A DNA stretch of 64,000 nucleotides, taken from positions 75,717 through 139,716 of the forward strand of contig JAEYPR010000001.1 of NCBI GenBank assembly GCA_023410535.1. The letters run 5' to 3'. This document shows, one piece after another, positions 25,185-33,923 of the stretch. Position 1 is the first letter of the stretch. Every line of letters begins with the position of its first letter. The position numbers were made by a program, and so were the translations under genes. The stretch is from Bacillota bacterium (GTDB taxonomy: Bacteria; Bacillota; UBA4882; UBA8346). Under the pieces are notes generated by a model. It had not been told where the DNA came from and made no database searches. It was given only the letters and a program-made list of their open reading frames with translations.

Positions 25185-26792
25185 TTATCGGACGTTCTCT
25201 TTTAACAAGCGGCGCAACACTTTCCCAACCGAACTGCGCGGTAATTCGTCGACGATGTTGATTTTGCTTGGTACTTTAAACTTCGCCAGATGTTTCGCGC
25301 AGAATTGGCGTAACTCTTTTTCGCTGCTGTCGGCGCCGGCTTTTAAAGCGACATAGGCTTCGGGCACTTCGCCGCGCAAGGGATGGGGAACGCCGATGAC
25401 TGCAGCTTCACGAATCGCCGGATGCGAGTAAAGTAAATCTTCGATCTCCCGCGGGTAGATTTTTTCACCACCCATAATGATCATATCCTTCAAACGGTCA
25501 GCGATATAGAGATAACCATCCTCATCCCGTTTGACCAGATCGCCGGTATGCAACCAGCCGTCTTTGAGCACTAAAGCGGTTTCATCAGGACGATTCCAAT
25601 ACCCTTGCATCACTTGGGGACCTTTGACTACAAGTTCGCCAACCAAATCCGGTTCGGTAATTTCCCGTCCGGTCTGCGGATCAATAATTTTGACTTGAGT
25701 ATCCGGTACCGGAATTCCGATGCTGCCGTTCTTCGATAAACCGTAAATGGGATTCACCGCCACCACCGGCGAGGCTTCGGAGAGTCCGTATCCTTCCACC
25801 AGCCGGCCGCCGGTGATCTCTTGAAACTTTTCCTGAACCGCCAATGGCAACGGAGCCGACCCACTGACGCAAGCTTTGATAGAACGCAAGTCATAATTCT
25901 GAGTGTCCCGCATGGTCATTGCGCCATACATCGCAGGTACCCCCATAAACAAATTGGCTTTATAGTGATCCACCAATTGCATTAGGTCGTTTAGATCAAA
26001 TTTTGGGAGCAGCAGCATGGCCGATCCGCTATAAACCGCACCGTTCATGCTGGTTGTCAAACCATAGATATGAAACAGGGGGATCACACAGATAAATCGA
26101 CCCGCGCCGTCTTCATAGACATTGGTAAATAGTTCGCGGAATTGGCGGGCATTCGCCACTAAATTGTAATGGGTTAGCACCGCCCCTTTGGATCGTCCGG
26201 TGGTTCCGCCGGTATACTGCAGCGTCGCGATGGAAGCATAGGTGATTTTCGACGCCGGTTTTTGTTCCGATTGGGCAAAAAGTAATTGTTCCAGTTGAAG
26301 AGGGCGATCGGGAACGGAATAGCTTTGTTCCGGTCCAAATGGCGTTTTAATATCAGTGACAATTACTTTGAGGTTTTTATTGATGATGTTCTTATAGAAA
26401 GCCGAGATTTCAACTGAAGTGATAGAAGCTTTCATACCGCTGTCGTTGATGATTAAAGTCAGATCATCGCCGCAAAACTGGGGATTAATCGGAACCGCAA
26501 CCGCTCCAGCAGTTAAGATACCATAATAAACAATGATAAACTGGGGTGAATTTGGTAATTGGATACCTACCCGATCTCCGGCGGTGATTCCTAACGTAAT
26601 GAGGAGATTGGCCATTTGATTGACCATCGTTTCAAGCTCGCGGTATGTCCACTGTTTGGCGGAATAGACCATTGATGTATGTTCAGGATATTGGTTCGCA
26701 GTATTACTTAAAATTTGGGGCAGGGTGAGTTTGGGATAATCCAAGTGGTAAGCAACACCCTCTTCGTAAAATTTAAGCCACTTTTCTTCCAA
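25185..26792 (-). CDS. Long-chain acyl-CoA synthetase (AMP-forming)
   Basis: A ~535-residue ANL-superfamily adenylate-forming ligase. The start is probably the TTG at 26792, because AAAGGAGAG lies about 8 bases upstream of it; an upstream TTG at 26825 would put that site inside the coding region. Motifs in order: YTGGTTGRSKGAVLTHYN (A3 P-loop), GYGLSEASPVVAVNP (A5), GWLHTGDLVKRDEDGYLYIADRLKD (A7/A8, with the hinge in DRLKDMI), and the C-terminal catalytic lysine in PRSSVGKVLRRLL (A10). GGEKIYPREIEDLL fits fatty-acid ligases. It activates a carboxylic acid, most likely a medium or long-chain fatty acid. A perfect palindrome at 26873-26892 upstream may be its operator. Confidence 0.92.
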   Translation of the reverse strand: MEEKWLKFYEEGVAYHLDYPKLTLPQILSNTANQYPEHTSMVYSAKQWTYRELETMVNQMANLLITLGITAGDRVGIQLPNSPQFIIVYYGILTAGAVAVPINPQFCGDDLTLIINDSGMKASITSVEISAFYKNIINKNLKVIVTDIKTPFGPEQSYSVPDRPLQLEQLLFAQSEQKPASKITYASIATLQYTGGTTGRSKGAVLTHYNLVANARQFRELFTNVYEDGAGRFICVIPLFHIYGLTTSMNGAVYSGSAMLLLPKFDLNDLMQLVDHYKANLFMGVPAMYGAMTMRDTQNYDLRSIKACVSGSAPLPLAVQEKFQEITGGRLVEGYGLSEASPVVAVNPIYGLSKNGSIGIPVPDTQVKIIDPQTGREITEPDLVGELVVKGPQVMQGYWNRPDETALVLKDGWLHTGDLVKRDEDGYLYIADRLKDMIIMGGEKIYPREIEDLLYSHPAIREAAVIGVPHPLRGEVPEAYVALKAGADSSEKELRQFCAKHLAKFKVPSKINIVDELPRSSVGKVLRRLLKENVR

Positions 26793-26872
26793 GGTAAAAC
26801 TCTCCTTTCCATTAAAAGATGGCAAACTCTAATATAATTCGTCTCGGAAATAAAAAATCCTCCAAGGGTCAG

Positions 26873-26892
26873 AAAATGACCCGAGTCATTTT
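26873..26892. promoter_or_regulatory. Palindrome upstream of the acyl-CoA synthetase, candidate operator
   Basis: AAAATGAC, four bases, then GTCATTTT forms a perfect inverted repeat in the divergent spacer between the acyl-CoA synthetase (minus) and the gene at 27064 (plus). AATGA/TCATT half-sites resemble those of TetR-type fatty-acid regulators, but the spacing differs from the B. subtilis FadR site. Confidence 0.45.
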
Positions 26893-27063
26893 AAAATCCA
26901 ATCGAATTTAATGAAGAATAACTTTTAAGGATATCCATAATCTAACCGGTAAATAATTGTAGAAGATCGTTCCGGAGGCATGCAAGACATTGAAGAAATA
27001 AGTAGGGAAATTAATAAGAATCCCGAATATTACCATTGCGAAAGTTAACCAGCGAAACGGATA

Positions 27064-27453
27064 ATGGAGATGATTACGATTTCAGCAACATTGGAAATGT
27101 TAATCGATGAAGCGGACCAATTATTAGCGCAAGCGGAGAAAGAAGTGACGAAGGACCTCAGTCGAAGTTGCCAATTGGTTAATCAAGGGGTTGGCAAACT
27201 ACTCCAGGCGTATCTTATCCTCAAGGAAAAACGTCCCCCGGTGGGATTACGGGAACAGATCGAATTATGCCTTGATCTTGAACCGGACTTTGTTTCGATC
27301 GAAGCGGAACTGGAATATCTTAGTACCGCCAATCCCGAAGCGATTAATGCTGAGGATTTGATCGACACTGCCAATGAGGTTTGGGACTTTATGACCGATT
27401 TACTAAATCAAGATCAGGAGTTTGATGACGATGATCCAGAAGAGCTTGATTAA
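27064..27453 (+). CDS. Small acidic helical protein, possibly HEPN-like
   Basis: A 129-residue acidic, all-alpha protein ending in a run of Asp/Glu (EFDDDDPEELD). The pattern KDLSRSCQLVNQGVGKLLQA, then YLILKEKRPPVGL and a C-terminal helix around LDLEPDFVSIEAELEYLS, resembles the helical arrangement of HEPN domains. The RNase motif Rx4-6H is not present, so nuclease activity is not expected. There are no membrane segments. The start is unsure: GGAG lies directly between ATG 27064 and ATG 27070. It is followed 105 bases later by the barrel-like protein. The function is unknown. Confidence 0.55.
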   Translation: MEMITISATLEMLIDEADQLLAQAEKEVTKDLSRSCQLVNQGVGKLLQAYLILKEKRPPVGLREQIELCLDLEPDFVSIEAELEYLSTANPEAINAEDLIDTANEVWDFMTDLLNQDQEFDDDDPEELD

Positions 27454-27557
27454 GAAGCCGGTTTAATAGCCTTTGCTTCGAGCAAGAAATTTCTAAATTT
27501 ATAGAGGAAAATATTGGAATATGACGAATGGTTTCAGAAAACGCCGGAGGGTTTTCA

Positions 27558-28733
27558 ATGAAACGATTCCGATTTTTTTCGATGTTATTTATTTTACTTA
27601 TCTATCAGCCCGTATCTGCTACTTTCCGTATGGAACGAGTTAGTTATGATTTGGAGTGGCGCGAGTCCGAACAGAAAAATCGGTTTCAAATTCAAGGCGA
27701 TGGCAGTCTTCAGGATTTTAACTATGATTTGAAAGGCCGCTTTGATCTTCCAACTCTCGCTTCTCGCTATTCGTCCATGGAATTTGGTTTTGGTGTCCCG
27801 AAATGGGATAAGAACCTTTCTTTGCGTTATTCCTATCAATGGAGCGAACATTACCGGCTTACGACAGAAGGAATCGCTTATGTTTGGGAACCTTGGCGTA
27901 ATCTAAAAATTAATCTGTCTTGTTCTAGAGGGGAACGCGAAGGGATTTCGGCCGACCGTAACGACTGGCGTTATCAAATGGATTCTCAAAGCTTGGCTGT
28001 GAAATATACCATGAAACCTTTTCAATACCGGGGCGAACTGAGCCGGACTTTCCGTGATTATCAATTCAAACCGGCTTATACCGCCACACATTGGCGCTTG
28101 GAAGACTATCTTCATTGGGAGATTCGGAAATGGGTTGATCTTGGAGTAACCTATCAAGAAGCGAGCGGCGACTACCCCGATGATCCGAATCTGAAAAATT
28201 CCTACTGGAAGAATAGTTACCGTGTTTTCGGCAACTTCAAACTGCCCCAAAAACAGGTTCTTGGTTGGAGTTACCGTGAGTACTATTGGGAAAAAGCCTT
28301 TCAAACCTATCGGGACAAACAAACAATCGAGCTTGGATGGAAAAACCCAATTTCTGAGCGGGCGAGCAACCAATTTAAGTTTGGTTATGCGAATCTGCAA
28401 TATTACCCCTTGGATGGCAATGAACTGATCACGCCGGAGGACGATTTTCTAAATCCGACCGAAGATGATCTCAACAGCCGTCAAACGTTGATGCTGGGCT
28501 GGGAGTATCAACGAACGGAAAAAACCTATTCCTATTCGACCGATCTCTTTATCCGCAAGATCGACTTTCGTTCTCCAAATAAGACCGATTTACTGGAATG
28601 GGGCGGAAGTTTCACTTTGAAGCGAAAATTTGATCCATGGGAAGTTGACTTGGCGTTATATCCGTTTGGAAATCTTGAGAATACCAAAGCGTTTTGCCGT
28701 TTCAAACTGGTTTATCACTTTGACAGGACGTGA
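27558..28733 (+). CDS. Secreted beta-strand-rich protein, putative outer-membrane beta-barrel
   Basis: A ~391-residue protein with a signal peptide (MKRFRFFSMLFILLIYQPVS, then ATF). GGAGG lies about 9 bases upstream of the chosen ATG; an earlier in-frame start at 27528 has none. The mature part is a series of alternating, aromatic-rich beta strands such as NLSLRYSYQWSEHYRLTTEG, RVFGNFKLPQKQVLGWSYRE and QTIELGWKNPISERASNQFK, and it ends in FCRFKLVYHFDRT. This resembles outer-membrane barrels rather than any Gram-positive wall protein. I do not recognise a named family. Its last bases overlap the next start (28730), so it is cotranscribed with the AmmeMemoRadiSam genes, an odd combination. Confidence 0.7.
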   Translation: MKRFRFFSMLFILLIYQPVSATFRMERVSYDLEWRESEQKNRFQIQGDGSLQDFNYDLKGRFDLPTLASRYSSMEFGFGVPKWDKNLSLRYSYQWSEHYRLTTEGIAYVWEPWRNLKINLSCSRGEREGISADRNDWRYQMDSQSLAVKYTMKPFQYRGELSRTFRDYQFKPAYTATHWRLEDYLHWEIRKWVDLGVTYQEASGDYPDDPNLKNSYWKNSYRVFGNFKLPQKQVLGWSYREYYWEKAFQTYRDKQTIELGWKNPISERASNQFKFGYANLQYYPLDGNELITPEDDFLNPTEDDLNSRQTLMLGWEYQRTEKTYSYSTDLFIRKIDFRSPNKTDLLEWGGSFTLKRKFDPWEVDLALYPFGNLENTKAFCRFKLVYHFDRT

Positions 28734-30133
28734 GTTCGTTGATTTATTATGGCGCATTGACACCCCATCCCCCAATGATGGTTCCGGGAATCGGCAAAGA
28801 GGAAGATCGGGCGGTGATCGGGGAAACGATTGCCGCGATGGAGACCGTCGCTCGCGAACTGGCCGATGATCCGCCAGAGACGATCATTGTCTTCACGCCG
28901 CACGGCACGGTTTATTCGGATGCAATCATTATTTACGCCGACCCGGAGTTGACGGGGGATTTGCGCCAATTCGGGCTGGAGCAAAGCTGGAAGTGGCAGA
29001 ATGACCTCCAGTTGGCGGAGCGGATCACCGAACGGGCTAACCAGGCGGGTCTGCCGGTTTACCTGTTGGAGCAACGAAATGCCGCGCCGCGACGACCGCA
29101 AACCGGCCTCGACCATGGGGTGTTGGTGCCGCTTTCCTTTTTGCAAGTGAATGGGGCGGAGCAAGTTCGTCTGATTGTAATCCCGTTAAGCTACTTACCG
29201 CTTGAAGAGTTGTATCACTTTGGCGCAATCATTGAGGAAACGGTGACGGAGTTGGGACGAAAGGTGGCGGTGATTGCCAGCGGCGACCTGTCCCATTGCC
29301 TTACGCAAAACGCTCCGGCGACTTATGATTCACGTGGGGCCGAATTTGATCAGCGGTTTATACAACTCCTCAAAGATCAAGCAATTATGGAGTTTTTTCA
29401 GTTTGATCCATTGCTGTTGGAAAAAGCCGCCGAGTGCGGGTTCCGGAGTTTGATTATGTTATTGGGGACATTGGACCGTCAGGGTTTTACGGTACGGGTG
29501 TTGAGTTACCAAGGACCATTCGGGGTTGGCTACGGAGTGGCGGTGTTTCATCCCGGTGCGGCGAAAGAAAGTTTGGTTCCAAAATTGTACGATCAACGTG
29601 CCAATGCCATCACGAAGCGTCGGGTCGCCGAAAGCCCGTTGGTGAGTTACGCCCGGCTGGTTGTTGAAGCCGTCACCAAACATCAGACCTTGCCGGAGCC
29701 GGCGGAGCTGGAGGAGTTCGTGGGTCAGCGGGCCGGGACATTTGTTTCCATCAAACAACACGGTCAACTCCGGGGGTGTATTGGAACAATTGAGCCTACC
29801 CAACGGACGCTGGCCGAGGAAATAAAGCAAAATGCCATCGCTGCGGCAACCAGCGACCACCGGTTTGAACCCATTGCAGAACACGAACTGGGGGATTTAG
29901 TATATAGCGTCGATATCTTAAAACCGGCCGAACCGATTGAAGGTGTCGACCAGCTCGATCCGTTCCGGTACGGTGTGATTGTCACTTCCGGGATTCGCCG
30001 AGGGCTGTTGCTGCCGAATATCGAGGGAGTCGAGACGGTGGCGGAGCAAGTTGTGATTGCCAAGCGAAAAGCCGGGATCAGCCCGGACGATCCGGTAGGT
30101 TTGGAACGGTTTGAGGTTATCCGTTACCACTAG
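28730..30133 (+). CDS. AmmeMemoRadiSam system fusion: LigB-like domain plus AMMECR1
   Basis: A 467-residue fusion. Residues ~1-275 resemble class III extradiol dioxygenase LigB/Memo proteins: LTPHPPMMVPGIG, VFTPHGTVYSDA and VIASGDLSHCL supply the histidines expected of a metal site. Residues ~290-467 are an AMMECR1 domain with the hallmark LRGCIGTIEPTQRTLAEEI and ending GLERFEVIRYH. Together with the radical SAM gene downstream it makes up the conserved AmmeMemoRadiSam set, whose reaction is unknown. The start is GTG 28730 overlapping the upstream stop; a TTG at 28739 is better spaced from AGGA and is an alternative. Confidence 0.88.
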   Translation: MSSLIYYGALTPHPPMMVPGIGKEEDRAVIGETIAAMETVARELADDPPETIIVFTPHGTVYSDAIIIYADPELTGDLRQFGLEQSWKWQNDLQLAERITERANQAGLPVYLLEQRNAAPRRPQTGLDHGVLVPLSFLQVNGAEQVRLIVIPLSYLPLEELYHFGAIIEETVTELGRKVAVIASGDLSHCLTQNAPATYDSRGAEFDQRFIQLLKDQAIMEFFQFDPLLLEKAAECGFRSLIMLLGTLDRQGFTVRVLSYQGPFGVGYGVAVFHPGAAKESLVPKLYDQRANAITKRRVAESPLVSYARLVVEAVTKHQTLPEPAELEEFVGQRAGTFVSIKQHGQLRGCIGTIEPTQRTLAEEIKQNAIAAATSDHRFEPIAEHELGDLVYSVDILKPAEPIEGVDQLDPFRYGVIVTSGIRRGLLLPNIEGVETVAEQVVIAKRKAGISPDDPVGLERFEVIRYH

Positions 30134-30172
30134 GTTTTCTAACTTATTTTGGGGTGAACGGCAGGGAAGATC

Positions 30173-31159
30173 GTGCAAGCAGCCCGTTATTATTCAATCC
30201 AACCGGACCGGACGGTTCGTTGTTCGCTTTGCCCGCACGAATGTAGTATTGCCAGTGGAAAAGCGGGATTCTGCAAAGTGCGTCAACATCGTGACGGTAA
30301 ATTGTTGGCGACCAATTACGGTCAGGTCGCCAGCATGGCGTTGGATCCAATCGAAAAGAAACCGCTTTATCATTATTATCCCGGTCACACCATTCTGTCA
30401 GTGGGGACCATCGGGTGTAACCTGGCTTGCCGTTTCTGTCAAAATTGGCATATATCCCGTGAAAACGCTCCGACCGAGCCGTTGCGCCCGGAAGAATTGC
30501 GGGATCTGGCCGTCCGTGCTCATCAGGTTCACGGCAGTATCGGCTTGGCGTATACTTACTCCGAACCCGGGGTTTGGTTCGAGTTTCTGACGACGGTCAT
30601 GCCGCTCATTCACGAAGCGGGTTTAAAGAACGTTTTGGTAACCAATGGGTTTTTGCAGCCCGAACCGTGGCAAGAGTTATTGCAATGGACCGATGCGGCC
30701 AACATCGATTTGAAAGGATTTAGCGACGAGTACTACCGTACGATGTGTTCCGGCAAACTGGACCCGGTATTGGCGAATATCCGGTTGGCGGTCCAACAAA
30801 TTCCGGTCGAACTGACGACCCTGGTGATACCGGGTGAAAACGACGCCCCGCGGCAAATTGACGCAATGGCCCAGTGGATCGCGCAACTTGATCCGAAAAT
30901 CCCGCTTCATCTATCAAGGTATTTTCCAAATTATCAAATGACGGTTGACCCAACGCCACTGGAAACCATGGCAGAAGCCTACCGGATCGCCAAAGCGCAC
31001 TTGCCATATGTTTATCTCGGGAACCTGGGCGGAACGAATGATACGTTATGCCCGGCATGCGGAGCGGTCTGGGTGGAACGGTCAGGCTATCAAACCAAAG
31101 TCAATGTCGATGAAACTTGTCGAAATTGTGGTCGTAAGACCGATCTCATTTTTCATTAA
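30173..31159 (+). CDS. amrS: AmmeMemoRadiSam system radical SAM enzyme
   Basis: A 328-residue radical SAM protein related to pyruvate formate-lyase-activating enzymes. The N terminus has extra cysteines (RCSLCPHECSIASGKAGFCK), followed by the SAM [4Fe-4S] site GCNLACRFCQNWHIS (CxxxCxxC), YTYSEPGVWFEF, and NIDLKGFSDEYYRTMCSGKL. A C-terminal CPACG and CRNCGRK pair looks like a small zinc or iron ribbon. The start is GTG 30173 with AGGGA upstream. It is 39 bases behind the AMMECR1 fusion and ends at a terminator. The substrate is unknown for the whole family. Confidence 0.92.
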   Translation: MQAARYYSIQPDRTVRCSLCPHECSIASGKAGFCKVRQHRDGKLLATNYGQVASMALDPIEKKPLYHYYPGHTILSVGTIGCNLACRFCQNWHISRENAPTEPLRPEELRDLAVRAHQVHGSIGLAYTYSEPGVWFEFLTTVMPLIHEAGLKNVLVTNGFLQPEPWQELLQWTDAANIDLKGFSDEYYRTMCSGKLDPVLANIRLAVQQIPVELTTLVIPGENDAPRQIDAMAQWIAQLDPKIPLHLSRYFPNYQMTVDPTPLETMAEAYRIAKAHLPYVYLGNLGGTNDTLCPACGAVWVERSGYQTKVNVDETCRNCGRKTDLIFH

Positions 31160-31180
31160 TGAGCAATTTATCATTAGATC

Positions 31181-31209
31181 AAGGCCATCGTCGCGGACGG
31201 TGGCTTTTT
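31181..31209 (+). terminator. Terminator after the AmmeMemoRadiSam genes
   Basis: GCCATCGTC (31184-31192) pairs with GACGGTGGC (31196-31204) with one G-U pair, followed by TTTTT. Confidence 0.8.
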
Positions 31210-31252
31210 CCATGGCGGCTATGTTAAATTCCTTGTTTTCGCGTTGGCGGTA

Positions 31253-31280
31253 TTGTTTTCCACTCAACCCATGGTATAAT
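31253..31280 (+). promoter_or_regulatory. Sigma-A-type promoter of nadE
   Basis: TTGTTT (31253-31258), a 16-base spacer and a perfect TATAAT (31275-31280) lie 46 bases before the nadE start. Confidence 0.7.
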
Positions 31281-31325
31281 TGAAAATTAATACTGAGTTT
31301 ACGCATAGGGTTTCAGGAGGTTTCG

Positions 31326-32972
31326 ATGAAGGTCACCATAGGGCAGATCAATCCGGTGGTCGGGGATATCCAGGGCAATGGCAACCGGATCCGCACGATA
31401 TATCAACAACTGGCCGGGACAACCGACCTGATTGTCTTTCCCGAACTTGCTTTGGTGGGTTACCCGCCCAAGGATCTGTTGGAAAAGGAATGGTTTCTTG
31501 ACGAAGCCGAAAGAGCCGTGACCGCGCTGACGGAATTTACGGCGCAATTTCCGGAGACCGGGTTGTTGGTAGGAGTTCCGCTGCGCAATAACAGTACGAC
31601 CGGTAAAGGGCTCGCCAATGCCGCCGTCTTGCTTTATCAGGGGAAAGTGCTTTTTCGTCAGGATAAATCGTTATTGCCAACCTATGATGTGTTTGATGAA
31701 GCGCGTCATTTTGACCCGGCCGAACAACTGCGGGTGATTGAGTTTAAAGGCGAGACGTTGGGGATCTCCATCTGCGAAGACGTGTGGAATGACCCTGATT
31801 TTTGGCCGCAACCTTTGATTTATCAATTTGACCCCATTCAGGAGCTGGCTAAACAAGGCGCGACGTTACTGATTAATATTTCCGCTTCGCCATTTCATAT
31901 GGGCAAAGACGAACTTCGTTTTCAAGTTGTGCAAAATCACGCCCGGAAATTGAAGTTGCCGTTTATCTTTGTCAATCAAGTAGGGGGCAACGACGAATTG
32001 ATCTTTGACGGCGGCAGCATGTTTTTTGACCGGGACGGTCGTGTGGTAATCAGCGGGGAGTTTTTCACCGAACAGACGGTGACAGTCGATACTAAAGCGA
32101 CGGGCAGTTTCGAGCCGTATCAACCGTTGGTTAAAGTGGCCGCGATCTATGAGGCGTTGGTGTTGGGAGTTCGCGATTACCTGGCAAAGTGCGGGTTTAA
32201 ATGCGCGGTGATCGGCCTTTCCGGCGGGATTGACTCCGCTTTAACCGCTTGCCTCGCGGTGGCGGCGTTGGGACGGGAAAATGTGTTGGGAATTACCATG
32301 CCGTCGCCGTATTCGTCGGGCGGTAGTGTGAACGATTCCAAGGCGTTGGCCGCAAACTTGGGGATTGAATACAAAGAGATTGGAATCAGCAATATCTATC
32401 AGGAATATTTGCATACCCTGGAAGAGCATTTCACCGGGAGGCCGGCTGACGTCACCGAGGAAAACATTCAAGCGCGGATCCGCGGCAATATTTTAATGGC
32501 TTTTTCAAATAAATACGGATATTTGGCGCTTTCCACCGGCAATAAAAGCGAGTTGGCGGTCGGTTATTGCACTCTTTACGGCGATATGAGCGGCGGACTG
32601 AGCGTTATCTCCGATGTGCCGAAGACACTGGTTTATCAATTGTCGGAGTATGTTAACCGGCAGGGCGAACTGATCCCCCGGGCGATCATCGACAAAGCGC
32701 CTTCGGCCGAGCTGCGACCGGACCAGAAAGACCAGGATACGTTGCCGCCATATCCGGTTTTGGACGCAATTCTCCAGGCGTATATTGAAGAGGGACATTC
32801 CGCCGAACAAATTATCGCGCAAGGATTCGCGGCCGAGACAGTTTTGTGGGTGATCAAGACGGTGGACCGCAATGAATACAAGCGGCGTCAGGCCGCTCCG
32901 GGTTTGAAAGTGACTTCCAAAGCCTTTGGGGTCGGGCGGAGAATGCCGGTGGCAAAACGCCTTCAATATTAA
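31326..32972 (+). CDS. nadE: Glutamine-dependent NAD+ synthase
   Basis: A 548-residue two-domain enzyme that makes NAD from deamido-NAD, with ammonia channelled from glutamine. Residues ~1-260 are a nitrilase-type amidase with the Glu-Lys-Cys triad at Glu40 (IVFPELAL), Lys114 (RQDKSLLPTYDVFDE) and Cys150 (ISICEDVW). The C-terminal synthetase domain has the PP-loop GLSGGIDSALT, STGNKSELAVGYCTLYGDM, and DKAPSAELRPDQKDQD. AGGAGG sits 6 bases upstream of the ATG, and a good promoter and a terminator flank it, so it is transcribed alone. Confidence 0.97.
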   Translation: MKVTIGQINPVVGDIQGNGNRIRTIYQQLAGTTDLIVFPELALVGYPPKDLLEKEWFLDEAERAVTALTEFTAQFPETGLLVGVPLRNNSTTGKGLANAAVLLYQGKVLFRQDKSLLPTYDVFDEARHFDPAEQLRVIEFKGETLGISICEDVWNDPDFWPQPLIYQFDPIQELAKQGATLLINISASPFHMGKDELRFQVVQNHARKLKLPFIFVNQVGGNDELIFDGGSMFFDRDGRVVISGEFFTEQTVTVDTKATGSFEPYQPLVKVAAIYEALVLGVRDYLAKCGFKCAVIGLSGGIDSALTACLAVAALGRENVLGITMPSPYSSGGSVNDSKALAANLGIEYKEIGISNIYQEYLHTLEEHFTGRPADVTEENIQARIRGNILMAFSNKYGYLALSTGNKSELAVGYCTLYGDMSGGLSVISDVPKTLVYQLSEYVNRQGELIPRAIIDKAPSAELRPDQKDQDTLPPYPVLDAILQAYIEEGHSAEQIIAQGFAAETVLWVIKTVDRNEYKRRQAAPGLKVTSKAFGVGRRMPVAKRLQY

Positions 32973-32993
32973 AAATAATGGAATTAAATTATC

Positions 32994-33031
32994 AGCTGTT
33001 TTTTGGTGCTTCCAAAATAACGGCTTTTTTT
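32994..33031 (+). terminator. Terminator of nadE
   Basis: AGCTGTTTTTTGG (32994-33006) pairs with CCAAAATAACGGCT (33012-33025) with one bulge and one G-U, followed by a run of T. The remaining ~200 bases before the next gene show no clear feature. Confidence 0.75.
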
Positions 33032-33228
33032 ATTTTCGATCGAATTTATCCAAAGGCGAACGGTTTTTTCGTTAATTTTTGACCTTTTTTAAAAAGAGGT
33101 TAATACGTTTGTTTCTTATTAATTACAGAAGGAAAAAAAGGAGCGTTGGTGTATTCCTTTTATAAGATAAAATTACGTAATCAATCAATGCAATGGGGTA
33201 CCGATCATAAAACAGCTTGGAGGATACG

Positions 33229-33897
33229 ATGGCTGAGGCAGACAGCAGCAACATCAAAACCATTTTTTTCGATGCGGGGGGCGTTTTGTTTGAGACGAAA
33301 CGGAAACGCATGGAACGGATTGGACAGATTTTACGGGCCCGAGGCTATAGCGAAGCTCAGATTGCCGGAGGTTTTGCGAAAGCGGAGGAGTTTTATCAGG
33401 AATACCGGCGCAACAACCGCTGGATTAGTACTTGGGACGAAGAAGACACTTATTGGCACCGTTATTACGGGAGCATTGCCTGTACCATCAATCCCCGCGA
33501 TTGGGATTTGGATCAGGAATTGTTCCATCTGACCCATTATGCCCGGCACTGCGAGATCTTTCCCGAAGTTCCGGCGGTGCTGGAGCAACTCGTCTCCCAA
33601 TATGAGTTGGCGGTGATCTCCAATGCTTTACCCAGTTTGGATTGGGTATTTGATCTTTTGGACCTTCGTAAGTACTTTAAAGGGATTTTTTTATCGGCTA
33701 AAATCGGCGTCTCTAAACCCGACGCCAAGATCTTTCAATACGCATTGAAACAAATGGAAGTCGTACCGGAGAATGCGATCTATATCGACGATAAATTTGA
33801 GCATGTCGCGGCCGCCCAAAATTTGGGGATGAACGGTTTTCACTTACAGCGGTCTGAAAACGACTTAACAGCGCTGTTGCAATGGTTGCAACGTTAA
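33229..33897 (+). CDS. HAD-superfamily phosphatase
   Basis: A ~222-residue haloacid dehalogenase-like hydrolase. Start ATG 33229 has GGAGG 6-10 bases upstream; an earlier TTG at 33217 lies across that site. Motif I is FFDAGGVLF (nucleophile Asp in the DxGG variant), motif II is LAVISNALP, motif III is the lysine of IGVSKPDAKIFQYAL and motif IV is IYIDDKFEHV. The alpha-helical cap lies between motifs I and II, as in the subfamily I phosphatases of small phosphorylated metabolites. It is followed closely by a membrane-protein gene and dCTP deaminase, possibly one transcript. The substrate is unknown. Confidence 0.88.
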   Translation: MAEADSSNIKTIFFDAGGVLFETKRKRMERIGQILRARGYSEAQIAGGFAKAEEFYQEYRRNNRWISTWDEEDTYWHRYYGSIACTINPRDWDLDQELFHLTHYARHCEIFPEVPAVLEQLVSQYELAVISNALPSLDWVFDLLDLRKYFKGIFLSAKIGVSKPDAKIFQYALKQMEVVPENAIYIDDKFEHVAAAQNLGMNGFHLQRSENDLTALLQWLQR

Positions 33898-33923
33898 TCC
33901 TTTTTCATAAGGATCGTGATTGA

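Noticed and set aside
26873..26892. Canonical B. subtilis FadR operator
   Set aside because: The half-sites resemble it, but the central spacing is two bases longer than the consensus, so I list it only as a generic palindrome.
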